From Ariolimax columbianus (lineage: Eukaryota; Mollusca; Gastropoda; Stylommatophora; Arionidae): 64,000 nucleotides of DNA. The notes under the pieces were generated by a model. That model was not told where the DNA came from and did no database searches. It was given only the letters and a program-made list of their open reading frames with translations. The first letter of the stretch is position 1. Each line of letters opens with the position of its first letter. Shown in pieces: positions 22,651 to 34,142 of the stretch. Where the stretch lies: positions 82,202,666 to 82,266,665 of the forward strand of contig JAVGWX010000005.1 in assembly GCA_036924085.1 (NCBI GenBank), written 5' to 3'. The translations under genes and the position numbers were made by a program.

Positions 22651-24095
22651 CACCTCTATTGATTCATAAAGGTCTTCGGACTCACGGGAAAACCCACTTA
22701 AAAGACCGACGACTAAGCGACGAAACTTTCATGTGTTAACTATTGTCCCTTTCACAATGGTTGCCGTCAATTTGCCGCCTAATATTTCAATAACCCTTAC
22801 ACCGAGATGCGTGATTTTTTTTACGTGAACTTATGTTTTCAATGTCCCAATGACTAAATAATTTACATTGTGTCAGGTAGCGCCATTTTCTTAAAGTGAC
22901 TAGTTCCTTTGATATTTGTTAGCAAAGGAATTATTGTGTGCCTTGAGAAAATAATTTACTGCACATTTTAAAAAAGATATCTTTCTTTAGGCATAATTTG
23001 AATGACGTTTTCTACATTAGGTTCCACATAACGCCCTTTTGTAATGTGATTCATGTGTTTTAGGAACTGTAAGAAGTAACTGGGTATTTTTTTTAAATGT
23101 GTGAAAATGTAAAAGCACATGATTTATAGAACATAAAAAGTACATACTTCAAATTGGTTGGTTCAGTTTTATAAATAGATGCTGGAGCAAACAATAAATG
23201 GTTAAAATTCAGTTCTGAGATCCAAGTTCTGGTTGAAAGGTGTGGCCCTCAATAGGACCGTTTTATCAAGGTGATGGAAACTTCTATTTTTGGGGGAAAG
23301 CAAACATGTAGGTTATTTTTTCACTTAATCATAGTCGGATGATTCGAACACATTGATGACTGCTCTCAGGAGAAAGAACGACAGTCCACTTTTTTTTCAA
23401 TAGCCTTCTTCCTCTTTCAAGATATGATCCTCACATTTAACCAATAATATTTGTCTATATTTTAGAAGGCTGTATACTTTAGTTCTTTAAAATCACATAG
23501 TTAACCAAATTTATTTTCATCTGCTACTTGTCCTTTAAGGAGTACCACCAATTTTATTATTTTTATAATTGTTGCAACTTGATTAAAAACATATAAATAT
23601 AAACTGTAAGCAGGTGCTGTAAGGATGATTACCCTACGACAAGTATCATTCATTCTAATGTAGCATTCCAAATGTTCATTTAAAGCGTAAATAAACAGAA
23701 AATACTAGAAATTTATATTAGAAAAAGGGCGAAACACTGCGGGTAATTTGTTTTATGTCTTTGAGCACACACACTAAATTTGTTTTCTCGTAATGCTTTT
23801 ACGATTGTGTTTTATGAAAATTTTATCTCAATTTTTTAACTCAATTTTATCAAAAATTGTTATATTCCAAATTATAATAACTCTTACACATTGTAAGATA
23901 GCTTGATCTCCATAGTTTACAACTAAGTCATTGTTATGTAGAATTTATGTGCAACGGTGCAGGACAATTGCTTTCACAAAATAAAAGTTATCACACAAAC
24001 CGTCTGTATATTGCAGTTTTCTGCGAAAAGTTTAGGACACCCTTTTTTTACCATTTTCTGATGATTAAATACATGGGTGTGGGGGTGGGGGTTGA
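22651..24095. other. AT-rich stretch, no recognisable gene
   Basis: Rich in T and A homopolymer runs. No coding frame of note and no repeat family I can identify. Confidence 0.5.
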
Positions 24096-24187
24096 GAGGT
24101 GGGTTGTATCCGAGGTAAGAGGTGGGTTGTATCCGAGGTAAGAGGTGGGTTGTATCCGAGGTAAGAGGTGGGTTGTATCCGAGGTAA
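24096..24187. repeat. 23-bp tandem repeat, 4 copies
   Basis: GAGGTGGGTTGTATCCGAGG begins each of four near-perfect 23-bp units. Open frames across it on both strands are artefacts. Confidence 0.93.
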
Positions 24188-24539
24188 GAATGGTGCCATT
24201 TTGATGGATGAGAATGACATCGGACAGATGGGCGGAATACACAAGGGAGTTTTTGTTTTTTTAAGAGAGGCGCGGAGCCAAACCATTTACATATGAGAAT
24301 GAAGGACCTAACATCCTAAAATCAAACTTGGTCAATGTGATTAAAACTATGGAAAGCATAAACATGGAAATAATAGAAGAATTTGGTATAGATATACTTT
24401 ATGATCTGTGTTGTGTACAATACTGGATGCATACCAACGGACCTGCAAACGTCTACGTTTATAACACTCCCGAAAAAACCGCATGCAACAGAATGCTCCA
24501 ATTTTAGAACAATGTCTAATGAGTCACCCATTTAAAATA

Positions 24540-25755
24540 CATCAAGATCATACAAGAGATAATAAGAGGTCAAGTAGAGAGGGAAGTTTCAGAAGAACAA
24601 TTCGGTTTTCGAAGGTGTAATGGAACAAGGAAAGCAATTTTCTGTTTTTGAAATTTGACTGAAATATATATATAGATATACATCATGACATTTATATTTG
24701 CATTATAGACTACCAAAAGGCTTTTGACAGAGTCCAACATGAAAAATTAATTAAATGTCTCCAAGAAATAGGTCTAGTTGGATAAGACATAAGACTGCTC
24801 CATAATCTGTACTGGGAACAAACTGCTACAATAAAATCAGGAAAGTTATGCTCTCCAAGTATAAATGTAAAAAGAAGAGTGAGATAGGGATGTGTATTAT
24901 CCCCTTGCCTTTTTAATATCTACAAAGAAAAAATATTCAAACAGATAGAGGGCATGCCAGGGCTTGTCATTGGAGAAGTGGCAATGAACAATCTAAGATA
25001 TGCGGATGATACAGTTTTGATGGCAAAAACTGAGTAATAATTACAGGAGCTTGTGACAACAATATACACAATAAGTCAACAGATTGGATTAGACATAAAC
25101 ATAAAGAAAACAAAAACTATGATAATAGAGAAAAATGGCAAAAAATTATTTATGCAGATAATAATAAAAGATCAAATACTTGAACAGGTACAGAGTTTCT
25201 CCTATCTAGGTCATTTAATAACGAAAGAATGCCGCTTTGAATAAGAAATCGAAAGAGAATAGGTATGGCCAAGATGGTATTCAACAACATGCGACACATT
25301 CTGACATCCAAACAGATAAATCAGAATTTGAAAGTGAGAATTTTCAAAGGTGATGTATACTCGTTACTGCTTTATGGCGCAGAAACATGGACAATGAATA
25401 ATAAGTTGGAAAAAAATATTAAAGCGTTTGAAATGTGGGTATATAGAGTATTTTGTCGCATTTCTTGGAAAGAGAAGAAAACAAATTTGGAGGCATTGGA
25501 AAAGTTGGTGGTGAAAAGAGAATTAATGACCTAAATCAGGGTTAGACAGTTACGTTATTTTGGTCATCTAACAAGACCCTCCTTGTTGAAGACCATACAG
25601 GAGGGTAGGGTGGAAGGCAATCGTTCAAGTCGCTTTTAGTGGGTGGAAAACATCAAGAATGGACTGGAAAAAGCCTCTCAGATTGCACAATTAGATGGAG
25701 TACACTGTAGATACATTGCAGCCGACATTCGATGCGGAGATGGCACCTGAACTGA
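24540..25755 (+). pseudogene. LINE reverse transcriptase remnant (plus strand)
   Basis: In shifting plus-strand frames the classical RT blocks appear in order: EEQFGFR (about 24596), DYQKAFDRVQHEKLI (about 24707), GCVLSPCLFNIY (about 24890), LRYADDTVLMA (24994-25026, the catalytic YADD box), FSYLGHLIT (about 25195) and LLYGAETWTM (about 25372). A GHL.R tail block follows near 25562. Stops in the YADD-proximal part (TAATAA after 25034) and several frameshifts make it dead. The family is RTE-like or a related endonuclease-RT LINE; the clade cannot be settled by eye. The endonuclease half is missing. Confidence 0.85.
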
Positions 25756-26414
25756 ACTGAACCTTTGATTTTGATTTTGAAAAATAACAAATGAATATGT
25801 TTAAAGTAGTAGACCTATGGGATATCATGTTTCTGATTTAGTCAACCAATTCGATTTTTTTTCTCATGTCAATAAAAGTGACCCTGATTAACCTATTTTA
25901 TCATATTTTGTATGTACATTAACGCGTGTTAGCATAATTTTATCAGCATATGGTAAAAACATTAATGCATGTTAAGATTATCTTATCTACATTTGGTATC
26001 TCTTATATTAATATCCGTTGGACCGAATATCACGTGGCAGGATTGATAATTTTTATATTCAACATTTCTGTAATTTCTATCATTGTGAGCCATAACCAGA
26101 ATAATCTGTCCTTTTTTATTTTCTTTACCACAACTGCACTCACAATTTGACACATGCATTTCCCGGCATGCTACAGAATGTGTCCTTGGTCTGTCAGGAG
26201 ATTACGCAATATTTAAATTATAAAGAGTTGCCACTTTGAAATGAATTTTCAAGTTTGGTTCACTAAAGCAAATGCAATGGATACCAGCTGTCACAATTAT
26301 TGAAACACCCTTTCATAAACATGTCCAGAAAATGAATGCGAATCAACGGTATATTCATGCCAACTCTCTGTTATCAAAACTCTCTGGACCTTAACAAAAA
26401 TTATGTGTACAAAG
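25756..26414. other. No recognisable gene
   Basis: AT-rich DNA without recognisable domains. Confidence 0.5.
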
Positions 26415-26416
26415 AG

Positions 26417-26434
26417 AGGGGGGGGGGGGGGGGA
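26417..26434. repeat. Poly(G) run
   Basis: An uninterrupted run of about 18 G next to a GAGAG block. It sits at the 5' edge of a CR1-like fragment. The exact length is likely to be uncertain in assembly. Confidence 0.85.
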
Positions 26435-26918
26435 TACCTTATCGTAAAGAAGATATAAATATGATGGAAAGGATACAAATTAGAACGACAAAACTGATAG
26501 TGAAATTTCAGAATTACAGTTATGAGGAAACACTGTGAAAAACCGAACTTCCTGGTCTAGAAAAGAGAAGAATTCGAGGTGATCTAATACAGGTTTATAC
26601 GATCACAGGAGATGATAAATTAGACTACAACAAGTTGTTTTTTGTTCTTCAAAATATAACCACAAGAACAAAAAGGCATAGCTACAAATTAACTGAAGGA
26701 AGGTCCAGATTAGATATTAGGAAATATTTTTTTAGTCAAAGAGTGGTCAATTTTTGGAATGCATTGGCACAGGAAGTAGTGGAGGCAGGACAATTAATGC
26801 ATTTAAGAATAGATTGGATGTGCATAGCTTTTAGAGCAGGGTTATGCAAATGTAACTGGTTGCATGCAGACTCTGATGAGTCTTTTAAACCAGAATAAAG
26901 ACGTTAAGTTAAGTTAAG
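26435..26918 (+). pseudogene. CR1-like LINE, 3' end of ORF2
   Basis: The plus strand gives MERIQIRTTKLI, then LPGLEKRRIRGDLIQVY, then RSRLDIRKYFFSQRVVNFWN, the conserved post-RT tail of CR1-type LINEs (RRLRGDLI..F and RK.FF..RVV..WN). One in-frame stop (TGA near 26535) is present. It ends in a short (AAGTT)n run at about 26905-26918, the kind of microsatellite 3' end CR1-like elements use. Confidence 0.8.
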
Positions 26919-26929
26919 AAAGATCACGA

Positions 26930-27165
26930 CGTTAGAGATGAGATGCCTCCGGAAAACAATCAACGTAACTAGGAGAGACATAATCCGCAATGAAGATGTA
27001 AGGAAAATAGTTGAAGCAAGAGCCTGCTCTGAAAATATTGATGAATCGAGAATCAATTCGTTTGGCCATCTAATGAGAATGCATCCTGGCCAATTACTCC
27101 TGTGTGCCTATGACGCACGACGTTCGGATTTTCGCAAACGTGCCAGAGCGAGAACTAGATGAATA
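26930..27165 (+). pseudogene. RTE-like LINE, C-terminal fragment
   Basis: The open frame starts MRCLRKTINVTRRDIIRNED and continues with a SFGHLMRM block. This matches the C-terminal tail (CLRK..N.TRRD.IRNE.VR, then GHL.RM) seen at the end of the RTE-like element at 35785-36370. It lies directly after the CR1-like fragment in the same orientation. Confidence 0.7.
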
Positions 27166-28009
27166 GGAAATGTTGCGGTTAAAGAAATATTAAACATATG
27201 AGCAAGGAAATGATTGTCAAACTGTCTGAAGCATTAGCTAGACCTAGACTGGAGTGTTGTGTGCAGTCCTTATCTAATACTAAAATAAATATTGTTGTTG
27301 TCGTTGGCTAAATGGAGAGACATGCTCAAACAACGTAACAACCAGGTTCTGAACTGATCAAACAGATGATGATTGTGATGAGAACGAGATGTTGTATTAA
27401 ACAAAAAGCCTTGCACCTATGAATTTTACTGTCCACAGAAAAAAAACGAAAGATTGTACCAAGAAACAAAAATATATCCAGGATTTTCGTTTTTCAGGCA
27501 TTTAGTTTTGATTAGCTATTGTCCATCAAAAAAATCTGGCATCATTTCCTGTACACTAATGCAAGCAGATGTAAGTTCAATTAATATTCAATCTTTATAA
27601 GCTATTTAAGAATGTCTCCTCTAGATCATTCATCACAAGTTATCATTCTAATACGAACAACAAATAACAAATGCTGTTGACTACACAATAATCCTTATGT
27701 AGATCTAATATAACATTCTAATCTCAACTTTAACCACTTACTGAATGCTTACAGATATTAGAAACGGTACACCTGCACTTTGTTCAATCATTCTCTTTAT
27801 ACAGTTAATTTATCTTTGCACTATAGGCGTGAAATAAAACCTATATGAAAATTAAACGACGACATTAGCACGCACAGAATAGATTATTTAAGAATGTAAC
27901 CTACAGATCACACATCACCAGTTATATCAATACGAAGCAAATAAGAATGCCGGCCGTTGATTAGGCAAACATCGTTCGGTAGGTCTGATTCGGTAGTAAT
28001 AGTATATTA
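27166..28009. other. AT-rich stretch, no recognisable gene
   Basis: A short LVRPRL-like block (near 27230) hints at another CR1-like scrap. Otherwise nothing is recognisable. Confidence 0.4.
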
Positions 28010-29755
28010 TACTTGGTATGTATTTGTTAGAGAACTATTCTCCACAGGAATATTCAATTATTTTGATATACTGATTGATTAGAAGTCAAACTATTCCTTG
28101 CCAAGAAGTGATCATTTTTTGCAAAGGCCTTTGATAGAGTACCTCATCATAGATTGTTTAGTAAGAAGTTGAAATCATATGTAAAAGGTAGCCAAGTTAG
28201 CAAATGGAAAGAAACAAAAGAACATGTTAAACGGAAAGAATGCAGAGAGTGGTCATAAATAATTATTACTGAGTGGTGCGAGGTAAACGTGGAGTGCCAC
28301 ATGACTGTATATTTAAACGGAAAAGGATATTACATGTGTTCATTGATTATCTGGTTTCTATTTGCAAGAACAATCCTTCATGGTTAGTAGTTGTCCACCT
28401 GCCACCAAATGAGTTTTAGGAGGTAGTAAAGAGGAGCTTGGGCTTAAGCCAACTGCCTCATCCTGTTTACATTTATTTTAAGTCACCTACGCTTCAACAA
28501 TTATGGACAAATTGACTAAAATGATAAACTAATGTTTATTCATCACGGATAGAGGTACTCAAAGGTCATCTGTGCCAAGGAAGGCTAAGTTCCAGATACG
28601 ACAAGCTGTAACACAGAAGATGAAATCAGTTATGGGCAAACCATCATAATGGAGAAGTTGAAGGCAGCACTGGAGAAAGTAAAGATTGACAAAACAGCTG
28701 GGCATGATAGAATAACTAACACCAGAAATAGTCAAGTACATGAATATCGCAGGTTAACAGTTATTTCTGAAGATGCTTTTTCCAACCTGGCACTGCAAGG
28801 CGGGCAAGACAGCCATCATTATACCAATTTTTTTTTAATAAGATCGACAACTGGGAGTATTAAGACCAGAAGTGCATCTCCTTCCTTAGAGCCCCAGGCA
28901 TAGGCTATTCGAATAAACATAAACATATTAGTAAGGAAGTGATAATCAAACTACATAAAGCATTAGTTAGACTTAGAATGGAATATTATGTTCAAGTGTT
29001 GAGTCCTTATTGAACATGAAATATAAGCACACTGAAATGGATACAAAGAAGAACGTCAAACTTATATCTGCATTCCTGAAATATGCTTACAAGGAATGAC
29101 AGGGAAACCCACCTGCGGTTTGTAGAACAGAAAACAATTTAAGGTGATTTAATACCGATTTTTAAAGTTATCTAGGGAAAGGATAAATGCAGTTTAACAA
29201 GTTTTCAAATTCTGGTTGGCTACAAGAACAAGAGGACACAGCATCAATTAATTTAAAGAAAGCTCAGGTGTAGATATAACAAATAATGTTTTAGAGAGTG
29301 GTGAATGCTTGGAATGCATTTCCACAGGAAATAGTGTAATCAGGGTTAGTTAATGCATTCAGAAATAGATTTGATGCACTTAGTTTTATTTGGATCACAT
29401 TGAGTGGAAGAAACTGACTGTAAACAGATTCTGCAAAGCCTTCTAAACTAGTATAAAAAAGTTAAGTTATGTTACAGTATTCAAACTGAAACAGGCTTCT
29501 GCAGATTGAACAAATATATGTTCAGCAAATTACATATTGGGCATTACAGACATGCACCAAATGTTATTTTTTGGAAAAGGAGTTCCAGTTCATTAATTTT
29601 TATTTCAGATTTCAATTTTATTCATACCCGTTAAGGAAAGTGGACCTTCATGTCAATCAGTCATTCATGGCAGACTCAGAAGAGCTAGAGACAAATATCA
29701 AAGAGACTGGAAATATTGGAATTGATCTGCCACAGATTACCCCAGATAAGAATAC
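28010..29755 (+). repeat. Tandem segmental duplication, unit 1, carrying CR1-like LINE pieces
   Basis: Contains a CR1-like RT fragment (KAFDRVPHHRLF near 28125), a unique-looking middle, and a CR1-like C-terminal part (SKEVIIKLHKALVR near 28930, then a GDLIPIF block) ending in GTTAAGTTATGTTA at about 29459-29472. The same order of blocks recurs in unit 2 with offsets of about 1745-2143 bp. Stops and frameshifts abound. Confidence 0.75.
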
Positions 29756-29929
29756 TTAGTGTTTTTTTGTTAAAGACCTATTCTCCACGTGGACAGTCAA
29801 TTGTTTTGATTTATGGGTTGATTAGAATGTAGTCTATTCCTTGCAAAGATGTTCTAAGTTTTTGTAAAGGCCTTTGAAAGAGTACCTGATCATAGATTGT
29901 TTAATAAGTTGAAATCATATATAAAAGGT

Positions 29930-29959
29930 CAAGTTGACGTCTGACAGCGTAAGAAGAAA
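29930..29959 (+). mobile_element. I-group LINE copy G: only the last 30 bp
   Basis: CAAGTTGACGTCTGACAGCG followed by TAAGAAGAA is the extreme 3' end of the copy A subtype. The homologous unit-1 sequence (28160-28190) lacks it. Flanking ATATATAAAAGGT (29917-29929) and ATATGTAAAAAGT (29960-29972) form a 13-bp duplication with two mismatches. This is a maximally 5'-truncated insertion. Confidence 0.85.
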
Positions 29960-30973
29960 ATATGTAAAAAGTAGCCAAGTTGGCAAATGGAAAGACACAT
30001 GTTTAACTGAATAAATGCAGATAGTGGTCATAAATAAGGATTACTCTGAGTGGTGCGAGGTAAAATGTGGAGTGCAACAGGGTTATGTATTAAAAGCAAA
30101 AGAATATTACATGTGTTCATTGATTGTCCAGTTGTTATTTGCAACAATAATCCTTCATGGTTAGTATTGTCCACCTGCCAGATGTGTAATAAGAGGTAGC
30201 AAAGAGGAGGTTGGGCATATGCCAACTGCCTCATCTTGTTTACGTTTATTTTAAGTCACCTAAGCTTTAACAATTATGGACAAGTTCACTGAAATGATAC
30301 ACTGATGTTTATTTATAACAGATGCAGGTACTCATAGGTCATCTGTGCCAAAGTAGGCTAAGTTTTAGGTACGACAAGCTGTAACACAGAAGATGAAATC
30401 AGTTATGGGCAAACCATCATAATGGAGAAGTTGAAGGCATCACTGGAGAAAGTAAAGATTGACAAAACAGCTGGGCATGATAGAATAACTAACACCAGAA
30501 ATAGTTAAGTACATAAATATCGCAGGTTAACAGTTATTTCTGAAGATGCTTTTTCCAACCTGGCACTGCAAGGCTATACCAAAGGCGGGCAAGATAGATA
30601 AGAACCAGAGGTGCATATCCTTTCTTAGAGCCCCTGGCATAGGCTACTTGAATGAACATATTAGTAAGAAAGTGATAGTCAAACTACATAAAGCATTAGT
30701 TAGACCTAGATTGGTGAATTATGTTCAAGTGTTGAGTCCTTATTGTACAGGGAATATAAGCACACTGAAATGGAAGCAAAGAAGAATGCCAAAACTAACT
30801 CTGCATTTCTGAAATATGGTTACAGGGAATGACAGAGGAACCCAAGTTGGGAAATGGATAGAAACATATTTATCTGGAAGAAGGCAGAGAGTGGTCATAA
30901 ATGAGAATTACTGATTGATGCGAAGTAAAATGTGAAGTGCCACAGGACTATGAGTTAGGCCCAATTTTATTCT

Positions 30974-30992
30974 TTATATATATATTTATATC

Positions 30993-31019
<27 letters not shown>
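30974..31019. repeat. (TA)n microsatellite
   Basis: Mostly TATATA with two interruptions; immediately left of the foldback element. Confidence 0.9.
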
Positions 31020-31023
<4 letters not shown>

Positions 31024-31139
31024 TCCAGACCACCACTACAGTGCAATGTCTGCTGGGATGATGACAAAAGACAGTCTATAAATGTTTATAGACTGAAACA
31101 ATGACAAAAGGAACGCAGTGTATGGAGTGGTCTGATACT
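31020..31139. mobile_element. Small foldback MITE-like element
   Basis: The left end AGTATCCAGACCAC and the reverse complement of the right end, AGTATCAGACCAC, match except for one inserted C. Related sequence continues for about 30 bp each side. The centre is a perfect inverted repeat, CAGTCTATAAA-TG-TTTATAGACTG. The element is about 120 bp and sits at the edge of a TA tract, so a TA target duplication is possible but cannot be proven. Confidence 0.65.
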
Positions 31140-31770
31140 CTTTTTGTCAAACCTTAGGGCGGAAGTGGTTAGTATTGTTCACCTACCAATCATGTCACAA
31201 AACGTGGCCAAATGGAGGTTGAAATTATGCTGGCCACTCCCTCTTGCATATATTTGATGCTGCTGAAGCGAAAATAAGCAAGTTGACTGAACCTATAAAC
31301 TACTAATGTTTTTCCATGACAAATTCAGGAACTCTGACATGCCGACAAACAACATATTGTAGATTTTTTGGGGGAAGTGTCAAATATATATATAAATCAA
31401 CAACAAAGTGTCGCTGGCTACTTTTTCTACTGTGGTTGAGAGAGAGCTTGAGGCCAATATCAAAGCAACTAGGAAGATATAGATTCAGCTTCTAAAGATG
31501 GTCTGAGGCAGGAAGACCTGTGTGTTTATTTACTATGCTCCATGAAAGCAGAGTATGGCTTTAATTGAATAATTGTATGATAAGCCTACCATTTCTTGCC
31601 TAGAAAAGAACAAGTTACACTATTCAAACTGCACGCAGAGCACTGCAGATTTAAAACAAAAATATGTGTTCAGCATATTTCAAATTGGTTACAAATGCAT
31701 GTGCCAGACATTGTTTTTAAAAAAAGGGGTTCCATTTAATTCATTTTTTTTTATTTTTAAATTTGCATTT

Positions 31771-32479
31771 AAGATGTGAGTTTAAATTCTTTGGCCAAAA
31801 TTAAATTGAGGATCAGTGAAAGAAAGTAGTCTCTCTATTTTTAAAGAAAGAATAGTTTGTTTTTAATTAAATATCAATGAAATGTAGACTGTGATCAAGT
31901 TGCAACATTCAGAAGAGGAGCATTGTCACAACATAGCATCTTGCTCAATTTAGGAACAAACAGTGGGACATTAAGAGAAGCATGATCAGGACCACAATGT
32001 TAACTTGGGACCTAGATGAGATTGTATTATTAGGCGTGCAAAACGGTAGGTTGCCATTACTTTCCGTATGTGGAGGAGCACCAAACAAAACCCATGTTTG
32101 TCAAATTGAACATGAGTGTGATTCAAACTGAGTGTGATGAGATTGTAAAACAGACGCTCCACCCCTAGGCCTCTTCAAAAAGGTCTATAAAGTAATTAAT
32201 ATCATCCTGCATTGAATATAAAAGTACTCCACATGCAATTGACCATGATGAGATATTAACATATATTGATGGCAGATATGCTAATGTGCCAGAAGCTATG
32301 TAGTAGTTAAATCAGTTTCCTGTGTCAGAATTGTTATATCACAAACTGTGCTCATTAAGAAATTCTATAACATGTTTTTTTTCTTTTTCTATACATAAAT
32401 AACAATTCCAGTGATTAACGTTAAGTGTTAATGAGCATGTCACTTTTTAAAAATCTGATTTTCTATTCTAGAATGTTTT
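31771..32479. other. No recognisable gene
   Basis: AT-rich DNA with no identifiable coding blocks. Confidence 0.5.
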
Positions 32480-32960
32480 AGAATATTTCAGTTCAGTTCT
32501 TACCCTGACCTCTTGAGATAGTTCAGGCACCCCCGCTGATACCTCTACAATCTTGCGCCATCCCTCTCTGTCTACGGTTGCTTTTTGTGCCTCAACGGGT
32601 CGTAGGTTAGTCCATTCATTCATGTTGTCTTCTCATCGCTTCTTTGGACGTCCTCGCCTGCACTGTACTATGCCTTGTAGTATGGTATTTGCAAGTCCAT
32701 TGGACATTGAGACGTGGCCATACCAGCTTTCGTCTTTTCATCGTTGTGAGGATGTCGTCGTACAGTTCACTTGCATTCTCGATTCTACGTCATACTTCAA
32801 CATTTGTGACAGCCTTTGTTTTCTGATATTTAGGAGTCTTCTAAAACATCACATCTCCATGTCCTGGATTCTTCTCTGGAGGTCTGCTGTAATCATCCAT
32901 GTTTTGCACCCATAGAGGAATAATGAAAGAACCAGTGAGCGCATTAGGCTGGATTTATGG
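32480..32960 (-). pseudogene. RTE-like LINE, C-terminal fragment (minus strand)
   Basis: The minus strand gives blocks shared with 37420-37900: a block before RRIENASELYDD, then LTTMKRRKL, then DREGWRKIVEV near 32550. This is the conserved tail (KRRKL.WxGH, then DR.xWR.IV) of a widespread invertebrate LINE family. Frameshifts are numerous. Confidence 0.75.
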
Positions 32961-33489
32961 CGAGTGAGAGTCGTTTATTGTTTGAATATTTAGTTACCAT
33001 CAATTACTTGTTTCTGAATGATGTCTTTTTATTGTCACCAGTTCATTATGATGTTTTTTGTAGTTTATTCACTCCTTGTTCTAAAAACTCATTATATGTA
33101 TAAATGACTAAAATATTTACTGAATTTGCATAGTGTATTAAGTTCCAAGTAAAAGGGTACTATTTTAATAATCCACATACCGCAAAGGCTCATTTTATTT
33201 ATTGAAACATAAGTTTGTCAAATAAATGTCATGTAAAATGGTAATGTCATTTGTAACACTAATTTGATCCTATAAACATTTTGGAGGATTTTTTTGTTTC
33301 CAAATGATTTCGTCACTGTTTATAATTGATACATTTATAATTATTTCAGTACTCACTGCTTTTCAGTTTCATTGTTCAAAATGTAAAATGAAATAATAAA
33401 AAAATTGTATTTTTATTTGCTTTCATAATTTAATTTCTTATCTTTTATTAACCCAATTTTGCAGTGTGACAATGTTATTGTTTCTTTCA
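32961..33489. other. AT-rich stretch, no recognisable gene
   Basis: Very AT-rich; nothing recognisable. Confidence 0.5.
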
Positions 33490-34142
33490 TTTTTTTGTAA
33501 TTTAAATGATGAGCTTACAGGCAAAGCAAAGAGAAAGAAAAAAAAACTAGTACAAATTGCAAAATCTGATTCATGGACAAAATATGGAGGGCAAATAGCA
33601 AACTTATGTACAGCTTCACCTAGAAATTTTTACCGAGACATCAAGGCATGAGAGGAAAATATAAATCTATCGATAATTATATTCCTAGATCAAGCAAAGG
33701 TGTTAAATATAGTCAACAAAAGTAAATTATAGGAGATCCTGGCAGATCATGGATTGCAAGGTCCTAAGTATCATCAAAGCCCTATATCAGGACAGCCAGA
33801 GTGCAGTAAGAACATCGGAAGGTATGTCGGAGTGGTTCCCCATTTCATCAGGTGTCATAGAGGGCTGTGTTCTCTCACCGCTCCTCTTTGTCACTTATAT
33901 TAATAAAATCACTCAGGATGCAATAACAGAACACGAAAGTACCAATGGATTGCTCTTTGTTGACGACCAATATGTGATCCATTCTAATGAACAAAATCTA
34001 CAACGTCATATTCACTCGCTCTACTTGAACTGTCAAATGTACAATGTGAATATTAACACATCAAAAACAGAGAAAATGAATATAGGTAGAAAGCACATGT
34101 GACTTGATATTCGTGTGGATGAAACAAAAATAAAGCAGATAC
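33490..34142 (+). pseudogene. RTE-like LINE, 5' portion, split by LINE copy B
   Basis: Plus-strand frames show a pre-RT block (SDSWTKYGGQIANL near 33568), then an RT segment: ALYQDSQSAVRTSEGM (about 33775), SGVIEGCVLSPLLFVTYINK (about 33847) and LLFVDDQYVIHS (FVDD catalytic box, about 33952). The frame then reaches DETKIKQ near 34120-34140, where it is cut by the insertion of copy B. The remainder is found at 35785-36370. Confidence 0.85.

Larger units (their letters stand above)
29756..31770 (+). repeat. Tandem segmental duplication, unit 2
   Basis: Second copy of the block above. For example 30335-30580 is nearly identical to 28565-28795, and 31617-31710 matches 29478-29560. It differs by a 30-bp LINE tail insertion (29930-29959), a further CR1-like piece (GKWIETYLSGRRQRVV near 30850) and a TA tract with a foldback element at 30974-31139. 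Confidence 0.75.

Noticed and set aside
33749..34102. An intact 117-codon protein gene
   Set aside because: It is the RT core of an RTE-like LINE with a stop and frame breaks, cut by LINE copy B.
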